NCBI GenBank assembly: GCA_022414725.1
Contig: JAJSRW010002116.1
Coordinates: 1-64,000 of the forward strand
Length of the DNA stretch: 64,000 nucleotides
Source: Microglena sp. YARC
Lineage: Eukaryota > Chlorophyta > Chlorophyceae > Chlamydomonadales > Chlamydomonadaceae
Direction of reading: 5' to 3'
In this document: positions 50,976-60,873 of the stretch, in pieces
How positions within the stretch are numbered: the stretch's first letter is position 1
Layout: the number at the start of each line of letters is the position of its first letter
Translations under genes and position numbers: made by a program
Notes under the pieces: generated by a model
Database searches by the model: none
Told to the model about the DNA's origin: nothing
Seen by the model: the letters and a program-made list of their open reading frames with translations, nothing else

Positions 50976-51299
50976 ATGAAAAAGTATGGGGGGCGTTGGG
51001 CACTACATTCTGATGGTGGCAGAAGCAGCAGCGACGGCAACCGGGAGAAGCATCACTTGGAGAGGTTCTTTTTTCGCCCTGGGGGGAGTTTGACGGAACT
51101 TCTCGTACGCCACCTTGAGTGCGATGCACGCTGGAACGTTTTCCACGGAAATGACTGCCTTGAAAACAGTATCAAGAATCGATATGTTGTTCAGAAGTGG
51201 ATTCTAGAGTCGTGTGCTCTTCTCAATCCGTCTTGCGACACCACCCCTACCCCATTCTTCTCCCACGCTTTCCGCATGTTTGTCACAGTCCATATGTAG
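50976..51299 (+). CDS. Hypothetical protein, 107 aa
   Basis: ATG at 50976 (MKKYGGRWALHSDGGRSSSD). The frame is open further upstream to 50856 without an ATG. The sequence looks folded (LERFFFRPGGSLTELLVRHL, WNVFHGNDCLENSIKNRYVV, QKWILESCALLNPSC). Divergent from the fibre gene at 49193. Possibly the 3' part of a longer gene. Unrecognised. Confidence 0.38.
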   Translation: MKKYGGRWALHSDGGRSSSDGNREKHHLERFFFRPGGSLTELLVRHLECDARWNVFHGNDCLENSIKNRYVVQKWILESCALLNPSCDTTPTPFFSHAFRMFVTVHM

Positions 51300-51676
51300 A
51301 GACCGGCTACATACATACATACATCGTATTGTCTGCTGCATGCATGTGAACTGTGGGCTCACCTCCGGTTGCCCACCCGCTCGGTTCCTCGCGGACTTCC
51401 CGTGGGGGCTCCCCTCCGGTCGCCCCCGCTGGGGGAAGAGGTGAAAGGGGCTCCGCCGCTTGTTGAATATAATCTGCAACTGAATCCCTCTGCCCCGCTC
51501 CGCTGTTCCCCGCGACCCCCCCCTTCCTAATAATCCCCATAGAGTTGTCGAGTAGGAGTATGCTTGATACCGTCTATCTGTATATCTGTCTATCTGTCTG
51601 TCTATCCGTCTATCTGTCTATATGTCTATCTATCTATCTATCTATCTATATATCTATCTATATATCTATATATCTG

Positions 51677-51740
<64 letters not shown>

Positions 51741-52011
51741 AATGCTGCAGACCGTGGTCCGCTGTCGGCGTTCGCCTGGATGTGCGCCGCCTCACTTATG
51801 TCAACCAGTACACTTCCAAATGGAATTTGTTGTCCCCTCACGGGATCAGATTAACCGCAATCCCATTCATGTCATGAGACAGCCTCTTGCACATAATGCA
51901 CCGGTCACCAGCTGCCAACTTGGAGGCATGACTTGTTGCATCAGGAAAATTGGCCTGCATAAGGATTGATGAGTTGAGACAGTTATAATGAAAAAATAAC
52001 GCTTTGAATAC
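51300..52011. repeat. Gene-free gap: dispersed repeat and (TCTA)n microsatellite
   Basis: Copy of the dispersed repeat at 51470-51565 (CTCTGCCCCGCTCCGCTGTT). A TCTA/TCTG tetranucleotide microsatellite runs 51573-51738. A segment at 51745-51830 (TGCAGACCGTGGTCCGCTGT, then TGGATGTGCGCCGCCTCACT) is related to 54050-54110. No gene supported. Confidence 0.7.
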
Positions 52012-52503
52012 ATGAGTCACATGACAGGCACATGCAGGTGTTGTCATTCATCTTTCTTGCTTGATCATGATCCCAAGTCGTGCGACTGGTGTGACATCGA
52101 GGCGAGCAAATGGGAGCTGATTGCGAATGTAGCAGCACTTCATGGTAAATTAGAGTGTCTCGTCAATGCATGGCATCATGGACAATGTTTCATCAATTCA
52201 TACCGGGTCGCCCTTCATGCAGCTGCATGTGGGCAAATGGCTTGTCTTTCATTCTTGTTTGATCAGTGCGGAGCAGCCCATGTTATGCATATTCATGAAC
52301 ATGAACATGTGGAGAAGGATGTGCTTATGGGGCTGAGCAATGTTGCAGCATTGGGGGGAAATGTTGAATGTCTCATCCTGGTACATAGACAAGGATCCCC
52401 TATGCATCCTTCTCTGTCAACCTGGGCTTTACACATTTGTGCCACTTGCGATTGCACATGCAAGGGTGGACATGCTGCATGCTCACGGTATGCATCCACC
52501 TGA
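52012..52503 (+). CDS. Ankyrin-repeat-like protein with N-terminal Cys cluster
   Basis: ATG at 52012 (MSHMTGTCRCCHSSFLLDHD). The N-terminus has CRCC and CDWC pairs, suggesting a small metal-binding element. Helical repeats then follow at about 35-residue spacing: IANVAALHGKLECLVNAWHH, VALHAAACGQMACLSFLFDQ, LSNVAALGGNVECLILVHRQ. This is the giant-virus ankyrin style 'A...GhleCl.yl...g'. A degenerate last unit (CKGGHAACSRYA) precedes the stop. It is short compared with typical viral ankyrin proteins, so it may be truncated. Confidence 0.6.
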   Translation: MSHMTGTCRCCHSSFLLDHDPKSCDWCDIEASKWELIANVAALHGKLECLVNAWHHGQCFINSYRVALHAAACGQMACLSFLFDQCGAAHVMHIHEHEHVEKDVLMGLSNVAALGGNVECLILVHRQGSPMHPSLSTWALHICATCDCTCKGGHAACSRYAST

Positions 52504-52811
52504 CGGATAAAACAATCGTCTTCCCCTGCGCCGCGTCCGCATCGATGTCGCCTAGGACCTCCGTCCGGTTTCCACAGTACTGATCGAGGAGCGGACATGC
52601 CCCCCCTCCCCCCCCCCGTTTCCTGCAGCGTTGCGAGAATAGCGTGGGGTGACAGTTGACAAAATCGAGGTCGACTTAAAACGAGTGCGCCACCGCGTTC
52701 CTTTTGACTCCCGCATGACACACACATTGAGTCTGCTTTAATCCTCCGTGTGAGAACGAGTATGCGCAAGTCACGTGATCCCCGCAATCCGCAATCCGCA
52801 CGACTGCCGAC
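52504..52811. other. Gap, no supported gene
   Basis: Contains a C-run at 52602-52618 and no credible open frame on either strand. Confidence 0.4.
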
Positions 52812-53250
52812 ATGATCGATCATGTATGTATCATCTTCTGTGTCGACGACAAGTGTTTCGTGTGCGCTTCGAAAAACGAGTGTAAACCACGCAAAATCCA
52901 GTTCCTTGCATGTTATGAACGGATTTTCTGTATGCCCTGCGTTTCACACATGCAAATATTTTCAGCTGCTATTGAATATTATGTTTGCTACAGCATCATT
53001 ACAAATCGTCTCCTCTTTACTTGTAGCAGATATAAAGCTAGGTTCATGTTATCGAGTTGCGCAACAACACATACCACTCTGTGGGGCGAGCTTACAAGTC
53101 ATTGCAGGCCCTCACGCAGATTTTGGTACGCAACCCGTGTACACCATCCAATTACTTGACCCGCCTCCACAATGTGATCTTCCATACTTTAATAGTAAAT
53201 TTGAGAGTGCATTTGAGCACGTCACCATCAAAATAGATGGGCCACACTAA
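52812..53250 (+). CDS. Hypothetical Cys-rich protein, one probable frameshift
   Basis: ATG at 52812 (MIDHVCIIFCVDDKCFVCAS). Cysteine pairs CFVC, CKPRK, CYERIFCMPC suggest a zinc-binding N-terminal part. The frame then appears to shift near 53000 into a coherent second half: IKLGSCYRVAQQHIPLCG, ASLQVIAGPHADFGTQPV, YTIQLLDPPPQCDLPYF, FEHVTIKIDGPH and a stop at 53250. The join is inferred from composition. No family recognised. Confidence 0.35.
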
Positions 53251-54007
53251 GCTGGTGGTTTCCGCAAATCCGACAATAACAGTCTGCTTGAGACGACACG
53301 TGTTTCCGCGCACCCTCGAACCACGAGTGTAAACAATCGATTCTTTACACCAGCCTGTATCCTTTGCGATTACACCAGCCTGTATCCTTTGCGATTCCCC
53401 TATCGATATACGAGATCTATTGTCTAGCAGACCTCTGCTTGACATGTGATCACCGTTTGCGATTACTTTACCGGGTTTTCCGTCATCTGTGAGTGATATC
53501 TTACAGTATCGAGGTATTGACACAGGTGCCGCCGTGATGCGAGAGGTCGCCGTGTGATGTGACTCGACACGACAGGTGCCGCCATGATGCGCGAGGTCGC
53601 TCTGTGACTCGACACAGGTGCCGCCGTGATGCGAGAGGTCACCGTGTGATGTGACTCAACACGACAGGTGCCGCCATGATGCGCGAGGTCGCTCTGTGAC
53701 TCGACACAGGTTCCGTCGTGATGATAGTGGTCGGTCTCCCTGTAAGTGACTACTCGACACAGGTTCAGCCTGATGCGAAAGTCTCCCTGTGAGTGACTAC
53801 TCGTCGCCTCCGATGCAGGTTCCGCCTGATGCGAAAGTCTCCGTCCTTGATGAGATGAGGGAGGGTCATGATAAAAGACCCCGTAACATCATAATTTCCT
53901 TTTGTTTTGTTCTCTCTTCCTCATTTCTCGAAGCAGCAGCAGCAGCATCCTTCATCTATCCGATAGGTGGTGGGTCCCGTGAGACTCGTATTCCCAATAT
54001 GTGTCGG
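53251..54007. repeat. Gene-free gap: dispersed repeat and 90-base minisatellite
   Basis: 53270-53345 and 53420-53440 carry pieces of the dispersed repeat (AGTCTGCTTGAGACGACACG, ACGAGTGTAAACAATCG). A GATTACACCAGCCTGTATCC/TTTGC duplication lies at 53346-53392. From 53515 to 53850 a unit of about 90 bases containing GACACAGGTGCCGCCGTGAT, then GCGAGAGGTC, is repeated three to four times with a degenerate tail. No gene supported. Confidence 0.75.
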
Positions 54008-54367
54008 CTACCTTGACACCACTCTCATCGATCCAATATCCTTATCAAAGGCTGCATACCGTGTTCCTCTGTATGCGCTCGCCTGGATGTGCGCCGCCTC
54101 ACTTATGTCATTTGGATCATCATCAGTATCCGACGATCTGCCTGAACGACGACCCTCATAATCCTTCTTTTTTTTTAATAATGTTTTTGGTATCGTCCGC
54201 ACTGCGTGTAGCCCGTGTGTGAGCAGTGCGTATATTGCCTCGTCCCTGTGTTGTGTTTGCGAATCTATCCATTCTTCGAGTCCCATGTGAAACCCAATAG
54301 GTAAAGATACGGTCAATGTCTTTGTATTTATCGTAGGTTTCATCTTGTTTTTGTTTTCCGTTTCCAT
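54008..54367 (-). CDS. Ribbon-helix-helix-like small protein, 119 aa
   Basis: ATG at 54367 (METENKNKMKPTINTKTLTV). The segment TLTVSLPIGFHMGLEEWIDS and HRDEAIYALLTHGLHAV has the shape of a ribbon-helix-helix DNA-binding domain (a basic strand with alternating polar residues followed by two helices). A Lys-rich tract (LLKKKKDYEGRRSGRSSDTD) follows, near an A-run at 54167-54176 that could hide an indel. RHH proteins usually act as repressors. The call rests on pattern only. Confidence 0.42.
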   Translation of the reverse strand: METENKNKMKPTINTKTLTVSLPIGFHMGLEEWIDSQTQHRDEAIYALLTHGLHAVRTIPKTLLKKKKDYEGRRSGRSSDTDDDPNDISEAAHIQASAYRGTRYAAFDKDIGSMRVVSR

Positions 54368-55568
54368 GTATTGTACTCTTCTTCTTTTATATTATTATCC
54401 CCTGCTTGCATGATAGACCTCCGTTTTGCGTGTGCGTTCATGCGTGGGAGCTAGTCATCAGCTGACTCCCAATACACACCCACTCCCATTACACACCCAC
54501 TCCCATTACACACCCACTCCCACTACACACCCACTCCCACTACACACCCACTCCCACTACACACCCACTCCCACTACACACCCACTCCCATTACACACCC
54601 ACTCCCATTACACACCCCCCTGATACTGATATGGGGACACAGACGGTTGAACGGTTTACCAAAGAGGCTACTCGGAATATCTTCGAGAACCTCTTCAACC
54701 TTCTGCACCCCCCAACGTTGCCCAAAAGCAACGATCTGCAGTCTGGATGATTATAAGGTGTGTCCCACTTTATTTGAGAACTACTGTAAATAGAGTGCCT
54801 ACTACGCCTGAGTCCTTAATTCTATCTTAATTCACTTGTAACCCCGAGTCAAGAGTCACCCCTGGAGTCCCGTCTCTTGTCCCAGTCTCCTCTACGTGAG
54901 TTGTCTTTGATCCCCCGCATCGCCCTGTCGGACATATCCTTTTCGCGACCCGAGACCCTGATTTGCCAAGATTTGCCTGAAGACCCCATCCCGGCCCGCC
55001 CCAAGCGACATATCCTTGTCCCGACCTCGAGACCCTGAAGACCCCCCCGAAAAGTACGTTCTCAGTGTGTGTTACAGCGCCCATGAAAATACGAGTGTAA
55101 ACAGGTCAGATCTGACACGTGTTCAGCGCGCGCCCTACTTGACGCACCCAGTCCAAGCCACACACAACCCAGCCATGTCAATCTTAACCAAGTACCGACT
55201 CCAATTCTTCGCTCACGAAGAACTCAGTGTGTTAGGGAGCATCCAGCGAACTCCGAAAGTAGCTTTGCATTTCAGTGAGTGAATTTGGCGATTACGTTAC
55301 GTGTGTTGTTGTTGTGCTGGCTCTGTTGAGAAAATCGTTTCGTTTTTTTTCGAAACGTAGTCTATTTGGCGCGCGGAGTCCGCGTTGCCTCATCCGCGTT
55401 GCCTCATCCGCGTTTCCGATTCGGTCCGTTCCCCCCCCTATTTGTTGTTTTTTCTGCTAAAAATCCGTTGCATTTCCATGCTAAAAAAAAATTGACGCCT
55501 TTTTCCTTCCTTTGAAACCACCACAACAACAACAACAACAACTGATAAACCCCAACTCAACTGATATC
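54368..55568. repeat. Gene-free gap: 17-base tandem array and family 1 end
   Basis: From 54475 to 54620 a unit close to CCCACTCCCATTACACA is repeated about nine times without spacers. 54660-54788 is a single right end of the family 1 element, matching 3010-3098 (CCCCAACGTTGCCC, AAGGTGTGTCCCACTTTATT). 55070-55125 carries part of the dispersed repeat (AAAATACGAGTGTAAACAGG). No gene supported. Confidence 0.7.
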
Positions 55569-56513
55569 ATGTCTACCAACAACATGTCTACAAACAACAT
55601 GTCTGCCAACAACATGTCTACCGAGATCACATCATTCGTGAATAATACCTGTATATTAAAAGTTGTCCTAACGACGGACCGAACGAAGCTATCCAGCAAA
55701 CCCACCGTCCCTCAATTGAAGGACATCTGCTACAAGATAATTTCATTTCCCCGCGTTCCTGCGTGCCTCGCAGACCCTTTCTGCGCAATGAAAATTGCGC
55801 ACGCTAAGTTTCTCGAAGATTCCCCCGGCGCGGAGAAAAAGCCTTTACAGCTAATGCTTCTCCCTGTTGCCGTCGCTGCTGCGAATGCCGTCGCTTCTGC
55901 TTCTGCTGCTGCTGCTGCTCCTGCTGCTTCCTCCTTGCTTGCCCTCGCCAGTGCCCTTGCCCTCCCAGAGGACGACGTCCCCACCGAGGAAGTTTGCATG
56001 TCGGAGGAGAGTTCCGGTGGTACCAAGCGCCCCCGCACCACGGTGTCACTCTCTGTGGCTCCGGCTGCTTCTACTGCTGCTTCTGCTTCTACTGCTGCTC
56101 CTGCTGCTGCTCCTGCTGCTGCTGTTCCTGCTGCTTCTGTTCCTGCTGCTTCTGGTGTCTCGTTTTCAACGGCCCCCCCCTCCTCCTCCTTGGCCTCCGG
56201 TCGTGTTGGTCGTTGCGGGGGGTCCGTTCTAAAGAACGAGCTTCCTGTTGGCTCCAAACACGGCGATCTGACCATCGTGGGGTACTCCCCCACCCTGGGC
56301 TGCACTGCTGTCACCATTCACGGCAACCCGTGTGGTAGAAAACAGGTGCTCTTAAGCAACCCCAATGGTGGGACCTTCACCACTGGCAAGTGCGCGCACC
56401 TAGCGTGCATGAACCAGACTCCCGCAAAGTGTGAGGCGTACCTCGCCAAGAAGCTCGCTGCTATCGAGCTCTCAATTGAGCTTCGCTCCCTGTCCCTCAG
56501 CCAGCAGCTTTAG
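55569..56513 (+). CDS. Hypothetical protein with Ala-rich linkers and Cys-containing C-terminus, about 314 aa
   Basis: The ATG at 55569 starts a triple MSTNNMSTNNMSANN repeat. A small domain follows (CILKVVLTTDRTKLSSKPTV, PQLKDICYKIISFPRVPACL). Two low-complexity Ala/Ser/Pro linkers lie at 55860-55970 and 56055-56165. The C-terminal 95 residues look folded, with ordered cysteines and glycines: GDLTIVGYSPTLGCTAVTIH, GNPCGRKQVLLSNPNGGTF, TTGKCAHLACM. This may be a small zinc-binding domain. Frame intact. No known family; two domains joined by flexible linkers is a safe description. Confidence 0.6.
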   Translation: MSTNNMSTNNMSANNMSTEITSFVNNTCILKVVLTTDRTKLSSKPTVPQLKDICYKIISFPRVPACLADPFCAMKIAHAKFLEDSPGAEKKPLQLMLLPVAVAAANAVASASAAAAAPAASSLLALASALALPEDDVPTEEVCMSEESSGGTKRPRTTVSLSVAPAASTAASASTAAPAAAPAAAVPAASVPAASGVSFSTAPPSSSLASGRVGRCGGSVLKNELPVGSKHGDLTIVGYSPTLGCTAVTIHGNPCGRKQVLLSNPNGGTFTTGKCAHLACMNQTPAKCEAYLAKKLAAIELSIELRSLSLSQQL

Positions 56514-57050
56514 TTATATAGATACTCAGTTATTTAGATACTCTTTTTTTTGCTACATTTCTTAGAGACGAGAAAAAATGGTCCTGTCTGTATGTACTGT
56601 ACTGTTCTGTACTGTACTGTACTGTACTGTACTGTACTGTACTGTACTGTACTGTACTGTACTGTACTGTACTGTACTGTACTGTACTGTACTGTACTGT
56701 ACTGTACTGTACTGTACTGTACTGTACTGTACTGTACTGTACTGTACTGTACTGTACTGTACTGTACTGTACTGTACTGTACTGTACTGTACTGTACTGT
56801 ACTGTACTGTACTGTACTGTACTGTACTGTACTGTACTGTACTGTACTGTACTGTACTGTACTGTACCGTACCGTGTGAATTCCCCCCTCCGTTTGCGTG
56901 CGTGCGTGCGTGCGTGTGTGAGGATGCGGTCTGGCGAGCGCTCTTTACACATCCCATCCATCATCCCCCTTTTGTTTGTGATTCGTGAGTGAGTGAGTGC
57001 ACTACTGTGGATTTTGACCACCTGATTCCTTCACCAATCTGAACTACAAT
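56514..57050. repeat. (TACTG)n pentanucleotide microsatellite
   Basis: From about 56592 to 56872 the sequence is a nearly perfect TACTG array, more than 50 copies, with two interruptions at the left and a TACCG variant at the right. All frames stay open because the unit has no stop, so long ORFs here are artefacts. A short (GTGC)n tract follows at 56896-56916. Confidence 0.95.
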
Positions 57051-58204
57051 TGTGATGTGTTTTTCAAGAATCATCGAATCAAGCGGCAGTCCTGCCGCCT
57101 TTTTGTTGGCTCTCAGAGTGTCTCAGGTCATTTTACTGTTCCGCCGACTGTTTCATTTTACTGTTCTGCCGACTGTAGATGGTTACAACTTAGTCCCTGT
57201 AGAATGGTCCAATCACTTCCCCATCAGGGTATCTGTTGAATCCATACAAAAAATCACGTGGCTCTTCGTTGACCAAGGTTTGAATTGCAATGTGTGTGTG
57301 GAACCGTTGCTGATTATCTAACTCTAAGTGGATTATAAGCACTTCATGTGCAAATGGAAGCCTTAGTGTAATGGCGTTGGAAGTTGACGTAATATCTTGG
57401 ACAAACTTGAAGGCTCAGTCTTGGTCCATAACATGCATAGACCGGTCAATAATGTTACAGTTTGAATCTCTATGTAGTTTGGCCAGAATATGTGTTTTCT
57501 CATTGAACCGCATGGGGCTTGAGGATTGGCACATCCAAGATGAAGAGGCAATCCCCATCGATGCTTTCGGGCGTGAGCCACAAACTGCACTCGAGGCTCG
57601 ATTCTGTTGATACAGTCGACGGAATACTAAAATGAAACCGCCTCGTGTACGGCACACACACCTTACGGTGTAGCAACCCACGGGGCAGTGGAACACCAAT
57701 ACGATTTTGAATCAACAAATTGCAGGATGTTAACGAGAATATCGTGGTTCTTTTTTAGATCACGGCTCTCCATCCTGCAGACTCCGTATCGTTATTTTCT
57801 CGGTACTTTCGAGAGTGTCCATTGAAGGACCAGCCGCAGTACCGTGGCCCTTCCTGGACCTTCCCCAGTACCGTGGACCAAAAGAACACGGGGTCTTTGT
57901 TGATGTGCAATGCGTCATGTAAGGAGGTTTCTTTGCTGGACGGGTCATTTTTGCTGCGCAGACATTTATTCACATTCACGAAGAATTCGAGGACCAGCGC
58001 GCACCAATCTGGCCGAAGGTGAGTCCCCCGATATTGGTAAGCGACCGACTCTAGGACATGCTGAGGGGCATGAGGATGCATAAAGCTGCATCGTGTTGGT
58101 TTACATACAGAATGGGTGATGTCATGAAAACTGCCTCGCAAAACCTACACTCCGTCCGGCCAAACAACGGGCAAACCCTTTGTCGTGTAGATTCCAAGCA
58201 GGAC
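57051..58204. other. Gene-poor stretch with transposon ends and dispersed repeat
   Basis: Two adjacent family 2 right ends lie at 57127-57151 and 57152-57178 (TTTTACTGTTCCGCCGACTG; TTTTACTGTTCTGCCGACTG), and a left end at 57611 whose next 85 bases match 14903-14990. 57885-57950 is the inverted partner of 13400-13480. Short open frames at 57179-57321 (GYNLVPVEWSNHFPIRV) and 57371-57610 look partly protein-like but cannot be assigned. Confidence 0.5.
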
Positions 58205-58870
58205 ATGGCAACCGACGACCAGGAGCCCCCCCCTGCATGGGCCACGTCCATGCTGCAGCAGCTCTCTAAACTTGAGCATGCAGTGTCTGACATCAAGTTG
58301 GACATTTTTGAGATGAACTCATCTATCAGGTTGGCATACTGTCGTCATCTTGGGATGATAGATATCCTTGTACATAACACTGATGCTTGCACCGCGCTGC
58401 TTGCCATGCGCAGGAACATGGGCTCGTCCTCCAGCATGAGCATGGCTGAGATAGTTGCCGATTACGAGGTAAACAATCGTGGAGAAGGACTAGTCGGGCC
58501 TTTCGGGGGCGACTGCCAGTTTGCTGCTAGGGCTGCTGAAGAATTCTTCTCAAAGATCCATGGGCTGATGCGTGCAATAATGGTCACTGTCGTAATGTAC
58601 TCTCCGTCGGGCGCCACCCTATCATTGGCTCCAGGCATCAACGGCACTTCTCCTGTCAAAGACAGAACCGTCCCAGATGGTGCTAAACCGTACAGGCTGA
58701 CAGAGGGCAGTTGCGTTTGGACTCAGTATGATACGCAACACCCGGGCCCTTGCAAGGGATACGTCCACTATGTTGCCAGTGTGGTCACTCTGGATGGTCA
58801 CAATATCATGGTTGACTGGGGTATTGCTCAATTTGCAAGGCTACCGAGCGACATGATGATGTTTGTCTGA
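58205..58870 (+). CDS. Possible papain-fold cysteine protease-like protein, 221 aa
   Basis: Preferred ATG at 58205 (MATDDQEPPPAWATSMLQQL); the frame is open from 58058 with other ATGs. The first 100 residues are helical (SKLEHAVSDIKLDIFEMNSS). The second half has a cysteine after a glycine turn at a helix start (PFGGDCQFAARAAEEFF, about 58503-58550). About 90 residues later comes a histidine followed by strand-Asp-Trp (VTLDGHNIMVDWGIAQFARL, about 58785). The order Cys-helix, then His-strand-D-W-x-x-Q-F resembles papain-fold and transglutaminase-like viral or toxin proteins. This is pattern recognition only, and the catalytic role is unproven. It lies upstream of, and convergent with, a caspase-like gene. 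Confidence 0.5.
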   Translation: MATDDQEPPPAWATSMLQQLSKLEHAVSDIKLDIFEMNSSIRLAYCRHLGMIDILVHNTDACTALLAMRRNMGSSSSMSMAEIVADYEVNNRGEGLVGPFGGDCQFAARAAEEFFSKIHGLMRAIMVTVVMYSPSGATLSLAPGINGTSPVKDRTVPDGAKPYRLTEGSCVWTQYDTQHPGPCKGYVHYVASVVTLDGHNIMVDWGIAQFARLPSDMMMFV

Positions 58871-59095
58871 TGATTGCAAATCCTTGTTGACCGCATTAGT
58901 GCTTGCACGCACTGCATGGCTGGTGGCATGATGTGGCATGACCGTGTTGGAATGCATGCATGGTGGTGAGGCCTGTGGTGTGGTTTGAGAGAGAGGCGAT
59001 TGTTTACATCAAGCTCCCCTTGGATGTCGGGTACCACACTTGCTCTCGCATCACTGGCTTCTGTTCTTCATGGCTGCGTCCAATGGCACCTGCAA
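58871..59095. other. Convergent intergenic gap
   Basis: Between the gene ending at 58870 and the caspase-like gene ending at 59096. No clear terminator hairpin was spotted. Confidence 0.3.
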
Positions 59096-59953
59096 TCAGC
59101 AGCATTCACAATACTGACGTGCGCAGCCAAAACATATAGATGACATATTGTCATTGCTCATTGCATGCACACACACCTCCTTTGCAGGATGACCAAATAC
59201 ACCGTCCTTGCTGTTCATGTTCTGCATGGTCACGCGTACGTTTGGGCAATGCTCCTTGAGCACTGTTCCCAGTTTGTGGTAAGTCGTAAGCTGTCCCACT
59301 GCCACCCACGCGTCCATGAACTCGCTGCCTCCCGCTCCGCCCCGGGCCATTCCAAACATGGTGGACGCGGCAATAATGACACCATTGTAGTCAGCAATCG
59401 AATAGGGAATTGATGCTTCTGCAATACTGCTATATGCGTGTTGCTGAGAATATTCCCACTCTCCCTTAGCCTTGGCTCTGGACTCGTAAAATGTCAGGCT
59501 GGGTGCCTCGTTGTTGCTGGGGTATCCCTCTTCCTCGCACATGTTCAGCACACGAACAAACGTGCCGGTGAACCCTTGCTGTGCTACGATGTCCTCGATC
59601 TCCTGTGCTGTAATCTGCTGCCCAAACGAACAGACAAGGGCACCATGTTGCGTTGAACCACTCCACGTCCCATGGCCACAGAATAGCAGAACTGCGACAT
59701 CCGTGCCGGGCTGCAGGAGATGCTGTATGGCGGCTCTCAGGTCCCGTTTTGGAACCTCGGAAGTGCCGCCCATAACGTTGCAGCTGAATCCTTCTCCCAG
59801 CGACTCCTTAAACCGCTCAACATCCTTTGCAAAACCCGTCGTGCTGTACGTACGGAGGTCGCGGGGGAGCAGAGCCGCCTCCTCTAGGACTCGCGTGAGG
59901 CGCGCCTCCAGGTTCAAGGCGTAGCTGGGTGAGACTAGCAATGCACGCTTCAT
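59096..59953 (-). CDS. Caspase-like (metacaspase/C14-type) protein, copy 1
   Basis: Start chosen at the ATG of MKRALLVSPSYALNLEARLT because it aligns with the paralogue at 63570; the frame extends upstream. The core caspase-fold features appear in order: strand 1 (RALLVSPSY), the catalytic His in DVAVLLFCGHGTWSGSTQHG (about residue 115) and the catalytic Cys in VRVLNMCEEEGYPSN (about residue 165). A later YNGVIIAASTMFGMARGGAG segment and a Cys-rich end (ICFGCARQYCECC) follow. About 285 residues. Metacaspase-like proteases cleave after Arg/Lys and drive cell-death-like responses in algae. The residues around the Cys (NMCEEEG) depart from the usual D-x-C-x-S-G. Confidence 0.82.
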   Translation of the reverse strand: MKRALLVSPSYALNLEARLTRVLEEAALLPRDLRTYSTTGFAKDVERFKESLGEGFSCNVMGGTSEVPKRDLRAAIQHLLQPGTDVAVLLFCGHGTWSGSTQHGALVCSFGQQITAQEIEDIVAQQGFTGTFVRVLNMCEEEGYPSNNEAPSLTFYESRAKAKGEWEYSQQHAYSSIAEASIPYSIADYNGVIIAASTMFGMARGGAGGSEFMDAWVAVGQLTTYHKLGTVLKEHCPNVRVTMQNMNSKDGVFGHPAKEVCVHAMSNDNMSSICFGCARQYCECC

Positions 59954-60026
59954 CTTGTGGTAATAGTCTTGGGGGAATAAATCACAGTCCTGCGCGCACA
60001 ACACCAATATGCATTTTTAGAACTCA

Positions 60027-60101
60027 TCAACAATGATAGATAACATTGACTGCAGCCGGGTGTTGTGCAAGTAAAGCATCTAGTTCAGCGTCGCCATCCA
60101 T
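60027..60101 (-). pseudogene. Truncated MDGDAELDALL-family ORF
   Basis: Reads MDGDAELDALLAQHPAA and then diverges into NVIYHC and a stop. The first 17 residues, and about 40 bases upstream including TATAAAAAG and TTTATTGCAGGTC, are identical to the copy at 62155. An inverted duplicate of that locus, cut off after the first helix. Confidence 0.6.
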
Positions 60102-60109
60102 GACCTGCA

Positions 60110-60873
60110 ATAAAGAACATGAATGGATACTTTTTATACAGATTGCAGCCACGCACGCGAGCGAATCTCTCAATGTCGAACAGTGCAGCGACACATGCGA
60201 TGCGTCTAACAAATCAGAATTCGGCCATGCAGATCTAGTCGCCCCATGCATGGGATCATATAGTGCGTCAGCAGCTGAATGCCTCTGCCCCGCTCCGCGG
60301 TGCCCGCCCTCCACCCCTCAAAAACTCAAGAGAGTGTCAAGCAGACGTCTGCTTGAGGAGAGACCACCTGACTGCCTTCATCCCCTTTGACTCTGTGTGT
60401 GGTGCCTTGGCACCCCATGTATCATCCGCGGCGGTGCGTGTGAGCAGACACATCGTTACTGTCCCCGCTTTCCTCGAGATACATGTGGAACAAGGCAACG
60501 CTCGACTCCCTGAAATCTTCCGCAAACTCGCAGTTCTCGGCGAGGAACGCTTGCACACCGTCCTGCTCCGCCAAATATTCGATGACGAGTGGACAAGGAG
60601 AATGCAAAAGCCGCCGTGGCATGTGGAGGAGTATGGACAAGGAGGATGCGAAAGCCGCCGTGGCGTGTGCGAGAATGGAAGATGGGCAAGCCGCCGTGGC
60701 ATGTGTGTAAACAATCTCCTCTCCAAGCACACACCTGTTTCCACCACCGTTTAAACCATTTTGTCTCTGTTGTCATTGGGTGGTGGTGTGTACAGTGAGA
60801 ATCCCAAGCGTTACAGTGAGAAGCCGAAGTGTTACAGTGAATGGTGTATGTGAGTCAGCTCCACCATATCCCA
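60110..60873. repeat. Gene-free gap with dispersed repeat and AAGCCGCCGTGGC tandem units
   Basis: 60270-60365 is a copy of the dispersed repeat with a perfect 16-base palindrome AAGCAGACGTCTGCTT. From 60590 to 60710 a unit of about 36 bases with AAAGCCGCCGTGGCATGTG is repeated about three times. A GTTACAGTGAGAA duplication lies near 60810-60840. Open frames are shadows of these repeats. Confidence 0.65.

Noticed and set aside
54475..54620. Regularly spaced repeat resembling a CRISPR array
   Set aside because: Units are contiguous, with no unique spacers and no cas genes. It is a simple minisatellite. The same holds for 12374-12500.
56530..57021. Long ORFs in the TACTG array on both strands (YSTVQ, CTVLY repeats)
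   Set aside because: A five-base repeat without stop codons is open in every frame; composition is purely the repeat.
57755..58141. Minus-strand ORF with TSLHDALHINKDPVFFW
   Set aside because: It overlaps a dispersed repeat also present at 13400 and has no consistent frame between copies.
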